NCBI GenBank assembly: GCA_900696535.1
Contig: CAADGM010000104.1
Span: forward strand, 1 to 38,181
Reading direction: 5' to 3'
Source of the DNA: an uncultured Planctomycetota bacterium
GTDB taxonomy: Bacteria > Planctomycetota > Phycisphaerae > UBA1845 > Fen-1342
Length of the DNA: 38,181 nucleotides
The position numbers were made by a program, and so were the translations under genes. Positions 1 through 7,072 of this stretch are shown here, in pieces. The number at the start of each line of letters is the position of its first letter. Position 1 is the stretch's first letter. The notes under the pieces were generated by a model, which worked only from the letters and a program-made list of their open reading frames with translations, was not told the origin of the DNA and searched no databases.

Positions 1-90
1 GCCGCCTGGCAGAGCCCGCGCCCGCCGCCCAGTCTGGAAGAGCTACGCGAGCTGCCGGGGGTGACGCGGGCCGCACTGCCGGGCAACTGA
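1..90 (+). CDS. C-terminal fragment of an unknown protein
   Basis: Frame 1 is open from the window edge to a TGA at 88-90, giving 29 residues that end in LPGVTRAALPGN. The start lies outside the window. The fragment is rich in proline, leucine and glutamate and shows no recognisable motif, so no function is proposed. It converges on lpxB, with 140 bases between the two stop codons. That it is a real gene end is inferred only from the open frame at the edge and from the otherwise empty space before lpxB. Confidence 0.4.
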   Translation, partial: AAWQSPRPPPSLEELRELPGVTRAALPGN

Positions 91-153
91 GGATCCGGGT
101 GGGCCGCCGGCCAGTTATGGCCCCGTGCAGACACGTCCTCCGCTCCGATGCCC

Positions 154-180
154 CGGACTCCCGCTTGCGCGGGAATGACG
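154..180. repeat. dRS3/REP-like palindrome
   Basis: The palindrome CCCGC-TTGC-GCGGG at 160-173, extended by a T-A pair, sits in a context reading ATTCCC-N8-GGGAGT on the minus strand. This is one base from the ATTCCC-N8-GGGAAT form known as dRS3 in Neisseria and resembles short interspersed palindromes of many bacteria. It lies between two convergent gene ends, where it could also act as a bidirectional terminator. Only one copy is seen in this window. Confidence 0.45.
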
Positions 181-230
181 ACTGGGTACGGTACGCTGCG
201 ATGGCACCGACCCCGCCGCGGCTCGGCAGC

Positions 231-1451
231 TCACCGCGGGCAGGAGCGCTCCGCCTCCAGCAGCTCCGTCATCAGCTCACACCCCCGCCGGCTCGGCGAG
301 CCGCCCTCCAGCGGCCGGACGACGGCGTCGATCTGCCGCACCATCAGCTCCCGCCAGCGATCGTCGGCCAGGAGCTGCGCGGCCACGCGGGCGACAGGCT
401 GCACGTCGTCGATGAACGGCATGAACTCCGGCACGACCCGCGCCCCCGCCAGCACGTTCAGCAGCGACAGGTGTGGCGTCCTGACCACCAGCCGACCGGC
501 CAACTCGTAGGGCCGCTGAAGCCAGCGCCCCGCGTCGTACAGGACGACCATCGGCTTGCGATAGCGGGCCACGTGCAGCGTCGCCGTCCCCGACGCCACC
601 AGCACAAGGTCGGCCGCTGTCAGCAGGCTGGCGTTGTCGCCAACCACAACCTCCAGCGGCATGCCCCGACGCACCAGGTGCCGGAGAATCTGCTCCCGTC
701 GATCCTCCGCCGCACATGACACCACGCCGCGCACGGCCGTCGGCAGGCCCGCGGACCGCAATTCATCCGGCAGGCGGCGCAGCGTGTCAAGCTGCAGCGG
801 CAGCACCGCGTCGATGACGTGCCGGCGCGAGCCGGGAAGAAGAGCGATCACCTTGTCGCTTGCGGGCAACCAGCTTGAGCCATCGACGGCGCCGCGCAGG
901 CGAGCGACGCGCGCCGGATCAGGCCGTTCACCAGCGAGCGACTCGAACAGCGGGTGCCCGACATACTCGGCCGCGATGCCGTGCGCGCGGAAGTGCGCCT
1001 CCTCGAACGGCAGGATGCACGCGAGTCGATCGACCCACGCACGGATCTGCCGCACACGGCCTTCGCGCGACGCCCAGGTCTGCGGCGCAATGTAATACAG
1101 CACCTTCAGCCCCAGCGCCTTCGCCCGGCGTGCCAGCGGCAGGTGCAACGCGGGCGAGTCGAGCAGGACGACGAGATCCGGCCGGCGCCGCCGCCACGAG
1201 TCCTGCGCCGCATGCAGCGCCGCCCACGCCTTGCCCGCCACCCGGAACACGCCCCCCAGCATCGCCGCGTGCGAGGTGAAGTCGAAGACCGTCTCGACGC
1301 CCAGCGCGCGCAGCCGCGGCCCGGTCAGGCCGTGCAAGGCCCAGTCCCGCCCCCGCTCGCGCGCCGCGCGCACCAGGGCGGCCGCGTGCAGATCGGCCGA
1401 GTCCTCGGCCACCGAGATGAACACCTCCGGCAGGCGCGTCACGAGGCACCC
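231..1451 (-). CDS. lpxB: Lipid-A-disaccharide synthase LpxB
   Basis: LpxB joins UDP-2,3-diacylglucosamine to lipid X to form the lipid A disaccharide at the inner membrane. The 406-residue product has the family landmarks: an N-terminal strand followed by AEDSADLHAA (usually GEPSGDLHxA), LLDSPALHLPLA with D99 at the place of the essential aspartate, YYIAPQTWAS, LPFEEAHF, YVGHPLFE, LLPGSR, and the sugar-nucleotide pocket ASGTATLHVARYRKPMV. The ATG at 1451 places the first strand where the family has it; a GTG at 1439 and one at 1493 are alternatives and none has a clear ribosome binding site. It stands alone on the minus strand downstream of a tRNA. The altered N-terminal motif is unusual, but the rest supports the call strongly. 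Confidence 0.9.
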   Translation of the reverse strand, partial: GCLVTRLPEVFISVAEDSADLHAAALVRAARERGRDWALHGLTGPRLRALGVETVFDFTSHAAMLGGVFRVAGKAWAALHAAQDSWRRRRPDLVVLLDSPALHLPLARRAKALGLKVLYYIAPQTWASREGRVRQIRAWVDRLACILPFEEAHFRAHGIAAEYVGHPLFESLAGERPDPARVARLRGAVDGSSWLPASDKVIALLPGSRRHVIDAVLPLQLDTLRRLPDELRSAGLPTAVRGVVSCAAEDRREQILRHLVRRGMPLEVVVGDNASLLTAADLVLVASGTATLHVARYRKPMVVLYDAGRWLQRPYELAGRLVVRTPHLSLLNVLAGARVVPEFMPFIDDVQPVARVAAQLLADDRWRELMVRQIDAVVRPLEGGSPSRRGCELMTELLEAERSCPR

Positions 1452-1572
1452 CATCGCGGCGGCATCCGGGGCGGCCGCCTCGCGGCACCACACTGGCGAC
1501 GCGGCACGAAGCGAGCCCGGCTCGCCGGACGACAGCCCCGCCCAGCCCGGTCGCCGGGACCATCAAGGCAAC

Positions 1573-1598
1573 GGCCCCACCGGAACTCCGGCGGGGCC
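1573..1598 (-). terminator. Hairpin downstream of tRNA-Ala
   Basis: Eleven-pair stem, GGCCCCGCCGG / CCGGTGGGGCC with loop AGTT as read on the minus strand. One pair is G-U in minus-strand RNA but would be a C-A mismatch in plus-strand RNA, which points to function on the minus strand. It begins 8 bases after the tRNA 3' end. Only a poor T-run follows (GTTGCCTTG), so termination strength is uncertain. Confidence 0.6.
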
Positions 1599-1606
1599 TG
1601 TGCGAG

Positions 1607-1679
<73 letters not shown>

Positions 1680-1691
1680 GACGAATCTGCC

Positions 1692-1719
1692 AGTATACAG
1701 CGCTGGGAGGTGGCTGCAA
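1692..1719 (-). promoter_or_regulatory. Sigma70-like promoter of tRNA-Ala
   Basis: On the minus strand, TTGCAG (1719-1714), a 16-base spacer and TATACT (1697-1692; five of six to consensus). Transcription would start near 1685, about 6 bases before the mature tRNA 5' end. The -35 lies 14 bases past the HIT gene stop, so the tRNA has its own start point even though the ribosomal operon is transcribed towards it. Confidence 0.65.
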
Positions 1720-1732
1720 CCGCGGGGTTCGC

Positions 1733-2143
1733 CTACGTCCCGGCGATGCGCGCGGCCAGCGCCGCCAGTACTTCCGGGGCGACCTTCTGCGGCCGCCAGC
1801 GATACCCCAGCCCGTCGCCTTCCCGGCGGGGGATGATGTGGAAGTGGACGTGCGGCACTTCCTGCCCGGCGAGCGAGCCGTTGTTCTGGAGCACGTTGTA
1901 CGCCGGGGCGCCGACGACCCGCATGACGCGGACAGCGACTTCGCGAACGGCGCGGCCGAGTTCGGCCGCCTCGTCGGGCGTGAGCTCATCGAGCCGCTCG
2001 ACGGGTCGTTTCGGGATGACCAGCGCGTGACCTTCGGCCAGCGGGTTGATGTCGAGGAAGGCGAGGACGTGGTCCGTCTCGTAGATCCGGTGGCACGGGA
2101 TCTCGCCCGCGACGATCCGCGAGAAGATCGACGGCCCGGCCAC
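1733..2143 (-). CDS. HIT family hydrolase (HINT-like)
   Basis: This 136-residue protein belongs to the histidine triad family, which hydrolyses nucleoside phosphoramidates or related adenylyl conjugates. It opens with SIFSRIVAGEIPCHRIYE, has LAFLDINPLAEGHALVIPK in the middle, and carries the triad HVHFHIIP (H98, H100, H102) near the C-terminus, at the usual size for bacterial HINT proteins. The GTG start at 2143 is chosen because the conserved SIF-RI segment follows directly; it lies 4 bases after the rplQ stop, so the gene is probably co-transcribed and translationally coupled as the last cistron of the ribosomal operon. The exact substrate cannot be told from sequence. Confidence 0.9.
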   Translation of the reverse strand: MAGPSIFSRIVAGEIPCHRIYETDHVLAFLDINPLAEGHALVIPKRPVERLDELTPDEAAELGRAVREVAVRVMRVVGAPAYNVLQNNGSLAGQEVPHVHFHIIPRREGDGLGYRWRPQKVAPEVLAALAARIAGT

Positions 2144-2147
2144 GAGA

Positions 2148-2834
2148 CTACTCCTTCGGCGCGTCGGCCGCACCGGCGGGCGGCGCGGCCGGCTTGCTCT
2201 CGGGCTTGCTGGTCTTGCGGCGGGTGCGGGCCGTCCGCGGCTTGCCGGCGTAGACCGCATACTTGACCGTTGCCCGGCGCTTGCGCTCGGAGCGGGTCTT
2301 GTTCTTCGTGCGCGGCTTGTCATCCTCGCCGACGAGCTGCACGATGGCGATCAGGCCGGCATCGCCCAGCCGCCGCTGCGCGGTCTTGATGATGCGCGTG
2401 TAGCCGCCGCTGGCGTTCATCTTCTCGTTGCGGCGCTTCATGCGTGGACCGATGTCCTTGAACAGCCGGTTGAGAACCGACTCGGACGAGAACTTCAGCC
2501 CGGCACGGGGCTTGTTCTCGCGGTGCCGCCGGCCCGAGCGCGAGCGGAGCACCTTGGCCCGCTTGGCGTCGCTCATCCGGTCGTAGTCCTTCTGGTTCTC
2601 CTTGGGGATGATCTGCCGGTCGGTCAGCAGCGCCTCGGCCCGCTGCCGTGCGGCCAGCGACCCGTCGATCGCGAGGGAGACCAGGCGATCAACGAAGCGG
2701 CGAATCTCCTTGGCCTTAGGCAAAGTCGTGCGGATCTCGCCGTGCTCGAAGAGACTCTGCGCGAGGTTGCGGCGCAGGGCCAGCCGGTGGGCGTTGGTCC
2801 GTGCGAGCTTCCGACCCATCACACCATGTCGCAT
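2148..2834 (-). CDS. rplQ: 50S ribosomal protein L17 (bL17), extended
   Basis: L17 binds 23S rRNA near the peptide exit tunnel. The N-terminal core starts MRHGVMGRKL and continues through HGEIRTTLPKAKEIRRFVDR; the second core part is LNRLFKDIGPRMKRRN with GGYTRIIKTAQRRLGDAG. The protein is 228 residues against about 120 in most bacteria. The excess is a basic insertion at about residues 73-117 between the core halves and a Lys/Arg- then Pro/Ala-rich tail from about 171. It follows rpoA by 18 bases, as in the classical alpha operon. Confidence 0.95.
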   Translation of the reverse strand: MRHGVMGRKLARTNAHRLALRRNLAQSLFEHGEIRTTLPKAKEIRRFVDRLVSLAIDGSLAARQRAEALLTDRQIIPKENQKDYDRMSDAKRAKVLRSRSGRRHRENKPRAGLKFSSESVLNRLFKDIGPRMKRRNEKMNASGGYTRIIKTAQRRLGDAGLIAIVQLVGEDDKPRTKNKTRSERKRRATVKYAVYAGKPRTARTRRKTSKPESKPAAPPAGAADAPKE

Positions 2835-2852
2835 CGCATCTCACCTCGCGCC

Positions 2853-3899
2853 CTACAGGGGGGCGGACGAATTCTCAGCCTCGGCCGCCGCGGGCAGGTC
2901 CGGCGGGGCGCTCTCGAACGGGAGGCTCATGCCCAGCCGCAGCCCGATCTTGCCGAGCTTCTCCTTGACCTCGAGCAGCGAGGTCTTGCCGAAGCTGCGC
3001 AGCTCCAGCAGTTCCGCCTCGGAGAGCCGCACCAGCTCGCCGATCGTCGAGATCTTGGCGGCCTCCAGGCAGTTGCTGGCCCGCACGGACAGCTCGAGCG
3101 TGGCCAGCGACTGGTCCAGCTTGGCCCGCAGCTCGTCGTCCATCTGCGACGGCGGGGGCTCGGTGCGCGGGTCGGCCGCGGTCACCAGCGAGCCCAGCTC
3201 GTAGTACTGAACGAACGGGTTCAGGTGCTTGCGGAGAATCTTGGCCGCCTCGACCAGGGCGTCCTCCGGCTTGGTCGTGCCCTTGGTCCAGATCTCCATC
3301 ACCAGGCGGTCGTAGTTCACGCGCTGGCCGACACGCGTGTCCTCCACGCGGTAGCGCACCCGGGTGACCGGCGAGAACACCGCGTCCACCGGAATCACTC
3401 CGATCTCGGTCGTGTCGCTGACGAACTCGGAGGCGGGCACGTACCCGCGACCGCGCTCCACGGTCAGCTCGGCCGAGAAGTTGACCTTGTCGGTGAGCGT
3501 GGCGATGAGCTGATCGGGCGTGTGCAGCGTGATCGCCGGGTCACACACAAAATCCCGGGCCCGCACCTCGCCCTTTTCGTTGCGCTCGACGCGCATCGTC
3601 TTGGGCGTGTCCGAGTCCAGCTCTACCACGAGGCTCTTAATGTTCAGGATGATGTCGGTCACGTCCTCGAGCACACCGGTCAGCGACATGAACTCGTGGT
3701 CGGCCCCGGCGATCCGCGCGTGCGTCACCGCCGAGCCTTCCAGGCTCGACAGCAGGATTCGCCGCAAGCTGTTGCCGACCGTGGTTCCGAAGCCGCGTTC
3801 GAAGGGCTCGATCGTGAACCGGCCGTATCTGTCGGTGCTGACCGCCTCGTCGCGCACCACGCGCGAGGGAAGCTCCAGGCCCAGCCATCGTACTCGCAT
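2853..3899 (-). CDS. rpoA: RNA polymerase alpha subunit
   Basis: This 348-residue protein is the assembly platform of RNA polymerase and the contact for UP elements and activators. The N-terminal dimerisation domain shows FTIEPFERGFGTTVGNSLRR and LEGSAVTHARI, and the second part of that domain includes RGRGYVPASEF. After a linker at about 235-255 the C-terminal domain reads LELSVRASNCLEAAKI with ELRSFGKTSLLEVKEKL, retaining the arginine, asparagine and GK-S residues that contact DNA in E. coli. The C-terminus has a short acidic/alanine tail. It sits between rpsD and rplQ as in most bacteria. Confidence 0.97.
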   Translation of the reverse strand: MRVRWLGLELPSRVVRDEAVSTDRYGRFTIEPFERGFGTTVGNSLRRILLSSLEGSAVTHARIAGADHEFMSLTGVLEDVTDIILNIKSLVVELDSDTPKTMRVERNEKGEVRARDFVCDPAITLHTPDQLIATLTDKVNFSAELTVERGRGYVPASEFVSDTTEIGVIPVDAVFSPVTRVRYRVEDTRVGQRVNYDRLVMEIWTKGTTKPEDALVEAAKILRKHLNPFVQYYELGSLVTAADPRTEPPPSQMDDELRAKLDQSLATLELSVRASNCLEAAKISTIGELVRLSEAELLELRSFGKTSLLEVKEKLGKIGLRLGMSLPFESAPPDLPAAAEAENSSAPL

Positions 3900-3956
3900 C
3901 GGATATAGCCTCCCGGGACCGCGGCCGCGCCGGCCGAGAGCCCCAGACGCTCGCGG

Positions 3957-4598
3957 CTAACGCGAGCAGAACTCGACCACGAGCTGCTCCTCGATCGGAA
4001 TCAGCACGTCGTCGCGCGTGGGCAACGTCACCACCCGCGCCGTCAGCTTGCCAGGATCGACCTCGAGCCAGGCCTGCGGCGGCGGGTTGGACACGCCCTC
4101 CAGCAGGGTCATCTGGGCCCGGGCGTACTTCTGGGACTTCTCGCGCGGCTTGACCGCAATCACGTCACCGACCTCGACCAGGCAGCCGGGTCGGTCCACC
4201 TTGCGCCCGTTGACCAGCACGTGGCCATGCACGACCGCCTGGCGGGCGCCCTTGCGCCCGGCCGCGAAGCGGGCCTTGTACACGACGTTGTCGAGCCGCC
4301 GCTCCAGGATCTGGAGCAGCGCCTCGCCCGTGTTGCCGGTGCTCTTCTGGGCCAGGTCGAAGTAGCGGCGGAACTGCTTCTCCAGGATGCCGTAGTGGCG
4401 CTTGACCTTCTGCTTCTCGCGCAGGCGGACGGCGTAGTCGCTGGACTTGCCGCGACGCCACATGTGCATCCCGGGCGGGTAGTTCTTGTACTCGCGCTCG
4501 AGGGGGTTCTTGCCGGTTTCATCGCGGATCGGCTTGAGCATCAGGTTGACGCCCTCGCGCCGCGACAGCCGCATTGTCGGACCGATGTATCGACTCAT
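3957..4598 (-). CDS. rpsD: 30S ribosomal protein S4 (uS4)
   Basis: Primary 16S rRNA-binding protein that nucleates assembly of the 30S body and, in many bacteria, represses the alpha operon. The 213-residue product starts MSRYIGPTMRLSRREG, has KQKVKRHYGILEKQFRRYF, and an S4 RNA-binding domain at about 105-170 (RRLDNVVYKARFA, HGHVLVNGRKVDRPGCLV). The N-terminus lacks the four zinc cysteines seen in some S4 proteins, so this is the zinc-free form. It starts 3 bases after the rpsK stop, which suggests translational coupling. Confidence 0.97.
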   Translation of the reverse strand: MSRYIGPTMRLSRREGVNLMLKPIRDETGKNPLEREYKNYPPGMHMWRRGKSSDYAVRLREKQKVKRHYGILEKQFRRYFDLAQKSTGNTGEALLQILERRLDNVVYKARFAAGRKGARQAVVHGHVLVNGRKVDRPGCLVEVGDVIAVKPREKSQKYARAQMTLLEGVSNPPPQAWLEVDPGKLTARVVTLPTRDDVLIPIEEQLVVEFCSR

Positions 4599-4601
4599 GG
4601 C

Positions 4602-5009
4602 TTACACCCTGCGCCGCTTGCGCGGACGGCAGCCGTTGTGGGGCAGCGGCGTGGCGTCCTCGATAGACTGGATGCGCAGGCCCGCGGCCTGCAAGGCCGT
4701 GATGGCCGACTCGCGTCCGGCGCCGGGGCCCTTGACGCGCACGTCGACCTCGACCACGCCGTGCTTCTTGGCCTCGTTGGCGGCGAACTGGGCCGCCTTC
4801 TGGGCCGCGAAGGGCGTGCTCTTGCGAGCCCCGGTGAACTTCTTGTCGCCGCCGGAAGCCGGCACGCTGCCGGCCGAGGCCCAGGCGAGCACGTCTCCGC
4901 CCGGGTCGGTGATGGTGACGATCGTGTTGTTGAAGGTCGCCTTGATGTGAACGATGCCACGGGCAACGTTCCGCTTCTGGCGACGCTTCGAACCTGCTGC
5001 TTTGGCCAA
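4602..5009 (-). CDS. rpsK: 30S ribosomal protein S11 (uS11)
   Basis: S11 lies in the platform of the 30S subunit and shapes the mRNA exit region. The 135-residue product has [28 protein letters not shown]-like [27 protein letters not shown] and the C-terminal [18 protein letters not shown]. The start is a TTG at 5009: a GGGAG ribosome binding site lies 8 bases upstream and the product then begins [10 protein letters not shown] as expected for the family. Use of TTG for an abundant ribosomal protein is notable. It is third in the rpmJ-rpsM-rpsK-rpsD-rpoA-rplQ run. Confidence 0.96.
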   Translation of the reverse strand: MAKAAGSKRRQKRNVARGIVHIKATFNNTIVTITDPGGDVLAWASAGSVPASGGDKKFTGARKSTPFAAQKAAQFAANEAKKHGVVEVDVRVKGPGAGRESAITALQAAGLRIQSIEDATPLPHNGCRPRKRRRV

Positions 5010-5045
5010 GACTCAGACTCCCATTGATCCAGGCGCGGCCTGGGT

Positions 5046-5429
5046 TTAGCGCATCTCCTTGACGCCCTTCTTGCCTGCCACGGTCTTGCGCGGCCCCTTG
5101 CGGGTGCGCGCGTTGGTGCGGGTGCGCTGGCCGCGCACCGGCAACCCCTTCTGGTGCCGCAGGCCCCGGTAGCAGCGGATCTCGCGCAACCGGGCGATGT
5201 TCTGCGATACCTGCCGGCGAAGCTGTCCCTCGACCACGTAGTCGGCCTCGATGATCGCGTTGATCTTCGAGACCTCCTCGTCGGTGAGGGCCTCGGCCTT
5301 CTTGCCGGGCTCGATGTTCGCCTTGCGGCACAGGTCCAGGGCCACCTTGGGACCGATGCCGAAGATGTAGCGCAGCGCGATCTCGGTGCGCTTCTTGCTG
5401 GGGATGTCGACACCTGCCACGCGAGGCAT
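5046..5429 (-). CDS. rpsM: 30S ribosomal protein S13 (uS13)
   Basis: Head protein of the 30S subunit that forms intersubunit bridges and contacts the P-site tRNA. The 127-residue product begins [20 protein letters not shown], has the helix-two-turn-helix region [14 protein letters not shown], then [15 protein letters not shown] and [19 protein letters not shown], with the usual basic tail [13 protein letters not shown] that reaches towards tRNA. Length and domain order are normal. It follows rpmJ by 13 bases. Confidence 0.97.
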   Translation of the reverse strand: MPRVAGVDIPSKKRTEIALRYIFGIGPKVALDLCRKANIEPGKKAEALTDEEVSKINAIIEADYVVEGQLRRQVSQNIARLREIRCYRGLRHQKGLPVRGQRTRTNARTRKGPRKTVAGKKGVKEMR

Positions 5430-5442
5430 GCTCTGTCCTCTC

Positions 5443-5556
5443 TCAGCCCTGTCGCTGCTTGTGCCGCGGGTTCGTGCAGATCACCCGCACCACGCCCTTG
5501 CGCTTGACGATCTTGCAGTTCTCGCAAATCCGCTTGACGCTGCTACGCACTTTCAT
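5443..5556 (-). CDS. rpmJ: 50S ribosomal protein L36 (bL36), zinc type
   Basis: A 37-residue open frame (ATG 5556, TGA 5443) encodes [20 protein letters not shown] followed by [17 protein letters not shown]11, C14, C27 and H32 form the CCCH zinc site of the zinc-binding L36 form. L36 is a small late-assembly protein near the base of the L7/L12 stalk. It lies between map and rpsM, its classical place, but the infA gene that commonly precedes it is missing; only 43 bases separate rpmJ from map. Confidence 0.96.
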   Translation of the reverse strand: MKVRSSVKRICENCKIVKRKGVVRVICTNPRHKQRQG

Positions 5557-5599
5557 GACTCACACGCCTTGGCCGCGCTGCGCGGACCGGCTCGACCCA

Positions 5600-6394
5600 T
5601 CAGTTCCCGTCGGTGAGCACCTCGACGCCGTGCTCGGTCACGGCCAGCGTGTGCTCAAAGTGGGCGGCCCGCGAGCCGTCGCGGCTCACGACCGTCCATC
5701 CGACCGCGTCGGCCAGCACCACGTCGGGCTTGCCGGCCGTGACCATCGGCTCAACCGCGATGGTCGTCCCGGGGCGCAGGTCGAAGTCCGCGCCCCGCTG
5801 CGAACGATCATAGTAGTTCGGGACTTTCGGCTCCTCGTGCATCTGCTGCCCGATGCCGTGTCCCACGAACTCGCGCACCACGCCGAAGCCCGCCTCTTCG
5901 ACGCAGCGCTGCATCAGCCTGGCCACTTCGCTCCACACGCGGCCCGGCCGCGTCTGCTCCACCGCGATGTCCAGCGCCGCCCGCGTCACGTCCAGCAGCC
6001 GCTGAGACTCGCGGTCGATGCGCCCCACCGCGTACGTCCGGGCCGCGTCACCGCAGTAGCCCTTCAGCCGCACGCCGCAGTCCACACTCACGATGTCGCC
6101 CTCAGCCAGCACGCGCTTGCCGGGGATCCCGTGAACGACCTCCTCGTTCACCGATACGCACACGCACGCCGGGAACGGGACCTTGGCCTGCGGGTTGCGC
6201 ACGCCGCGGAACAGCGCCACACCGCCCGCCGCACGGATCAGCTCGTCGGCCCGGCGGTCCAGCTCCGCGGTCGGCAGGCCCGGCTGGATAATCTCGCCCA
6301 GCGCGTCCAGCACGCTCACCACCACGCGGCCGGCGGCCCGCATCAAGTCCATCTCGCGGCGGGACTTGATGACGATGCGGTCCATCCGCAGCAC
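5600..6394 (-). CDS. map: Methionine aminopeptidase, type I
   Basis: This 264-residue metalloprotease removes the initiator methionine from new proteins. All five metal ligands of the pita-bread fold are visible: D105 (VSVDCG), D116 (GDAARTY), H179 (FVGHGIG), E215 (AVEPM) and E247 (FEHT), plus the catalytic H88 (VVHGIP) and H186 (MHEEP). There is no N-terminal zinc-finger extension, so it is the short type I form. The GTG at 6394 is preceded closely by GGAGGT and starts 2 bases after the adk stop; ATG 6385 is an alternative. The order secY-adk-map is standard for the spc operon. Confidence 0.97.
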   Translation of the reverse strand: MLRMDRIVIKSRREMDLMRAAGRVVVSVLDALGEIIQPGLPTAELDRRADELIRAAGGVALFRGVRNPQAKVPFPACVCVSVNEEVVHGIPGKRVLAEGDIVSVDCGVRLKGYCGDAARTYAVGRIDRESQRLLDVTRAALDIAVEQTRPGRVWSEVARLMQRCVEEAGFGVVREFVGHGIGQQMHEEPKVPNYYDRSQRGADFDLRPGTTIAVEPMVTAGKPDVVLADAVGWTVVSRDGSRAAHFEHTLAVTEHGVEVLTDGN

Positions 6395-6396
6395 CG

Positions 6397-7062
6397 CTAC
6401 CTCCGGGTCGCCCGCCGGGCGATCTTCAATACGTCCTCGTAGATCGCGTCCGCGTCGCGGGCCGCGTCCACCTCGACCAGCAGCCCGCGCCGCCGGTAGT
6501 ACTCAATCAGCGGCTCAGTCTGCTCGTGATACTTGCTCAGCCGCGTCGCCACGCCCTCCTCTCGATCGTCCGGCCGGTGCACCAGCGCCTTGCCGCAACG
6601 GTCGCACACGCCGTCCACGCGCGGCGGGATCGACGCCAGGTTGTACGTCGCGCCGCAGTCGCCGCAGACGCGACGGTTCACGACCCGGCGGATGATTTCG
6701 GCGTCCGCGACGTCGAAATCGACCACCGCGTCGAGCCGCAGCCCGCGCTCGGCCAGCCCGCGGTCCAGCGCCTCCGCCTGGGGCACGGTCCGCGGGATGC
6801 CGTCGAGGATGAAGCCCTTACCCGGCGGCAACTCGTCCACCTGGGCCAGCATCACCCGCATGATCACGTCGTCCGGGACCAGTGTCCCGGCGTCCATGTA
6901 GCGGGCAGCTTCCTGCCCGACCGGACTGCCACGCTTACGCTCGCGCCGCAGGGCATCGCCGCTGGAAAGCTGCACGAGCCCGAGCGCATCAGCCAGACGC
7001 ACAGCCTGAGTTCCCTTGCCCGAACCGGGCGGCCCCAGGAACATCAGATTGGCGTCGGGCAT
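6397..7062 (-). CDS. adk: Adenylate kinase with zinc LID
   Basis: Converts AMP + ATP to two ADP in the cytoplasm. The 221-residue product has the P-loop GPPGSGKGT (10-18), the AMP-binding SSGDALRRE (usually GDMLR), GFILDGIPRT (usually DGFPRT), and a long LID domain with the four-cysteine zinc site C133/C136 and C153/C156, as in Gram-positive and several other adenylate kinases. The RRxDD-type region appears as HRPDDREEGVATRL. It follows secY by 10 bases and overlaps no neighbour. The small changes in the AMP-binding motifs are conservative. Confidence 0.97.
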   Translation of the reverse strand: MPDANLMFLGPPGSGKGTQAVRLADALGLVQLSSGDALRRERKRGSPVGQEAARYMDAGTLVPDDVIMRVMLAQVDELPPGKGFILDGIPRTVPQAEALDRGLAERGLRLDAVVDFDVADAEIIRRVVNRRVCGDCGATYNLASIPPRVDGVCDRCGKALVHRPDDREEGVATRLSKYHEQTEPLIEYYRRRGLLVEVDAARDADAIYEDVLKIARRATRR

Positions 7063-7072
7063 GGGTCACATC

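Noticed and set aside
2523..3908. Long plus-strand open frame (461 codons) opposite rplQ/rpoA
   Set aside because: It runs antisense to two certain genes; in DNA this GC-rich, frames opposite to real genes often lack stop codons. Its product is low-complexity and without motifs.
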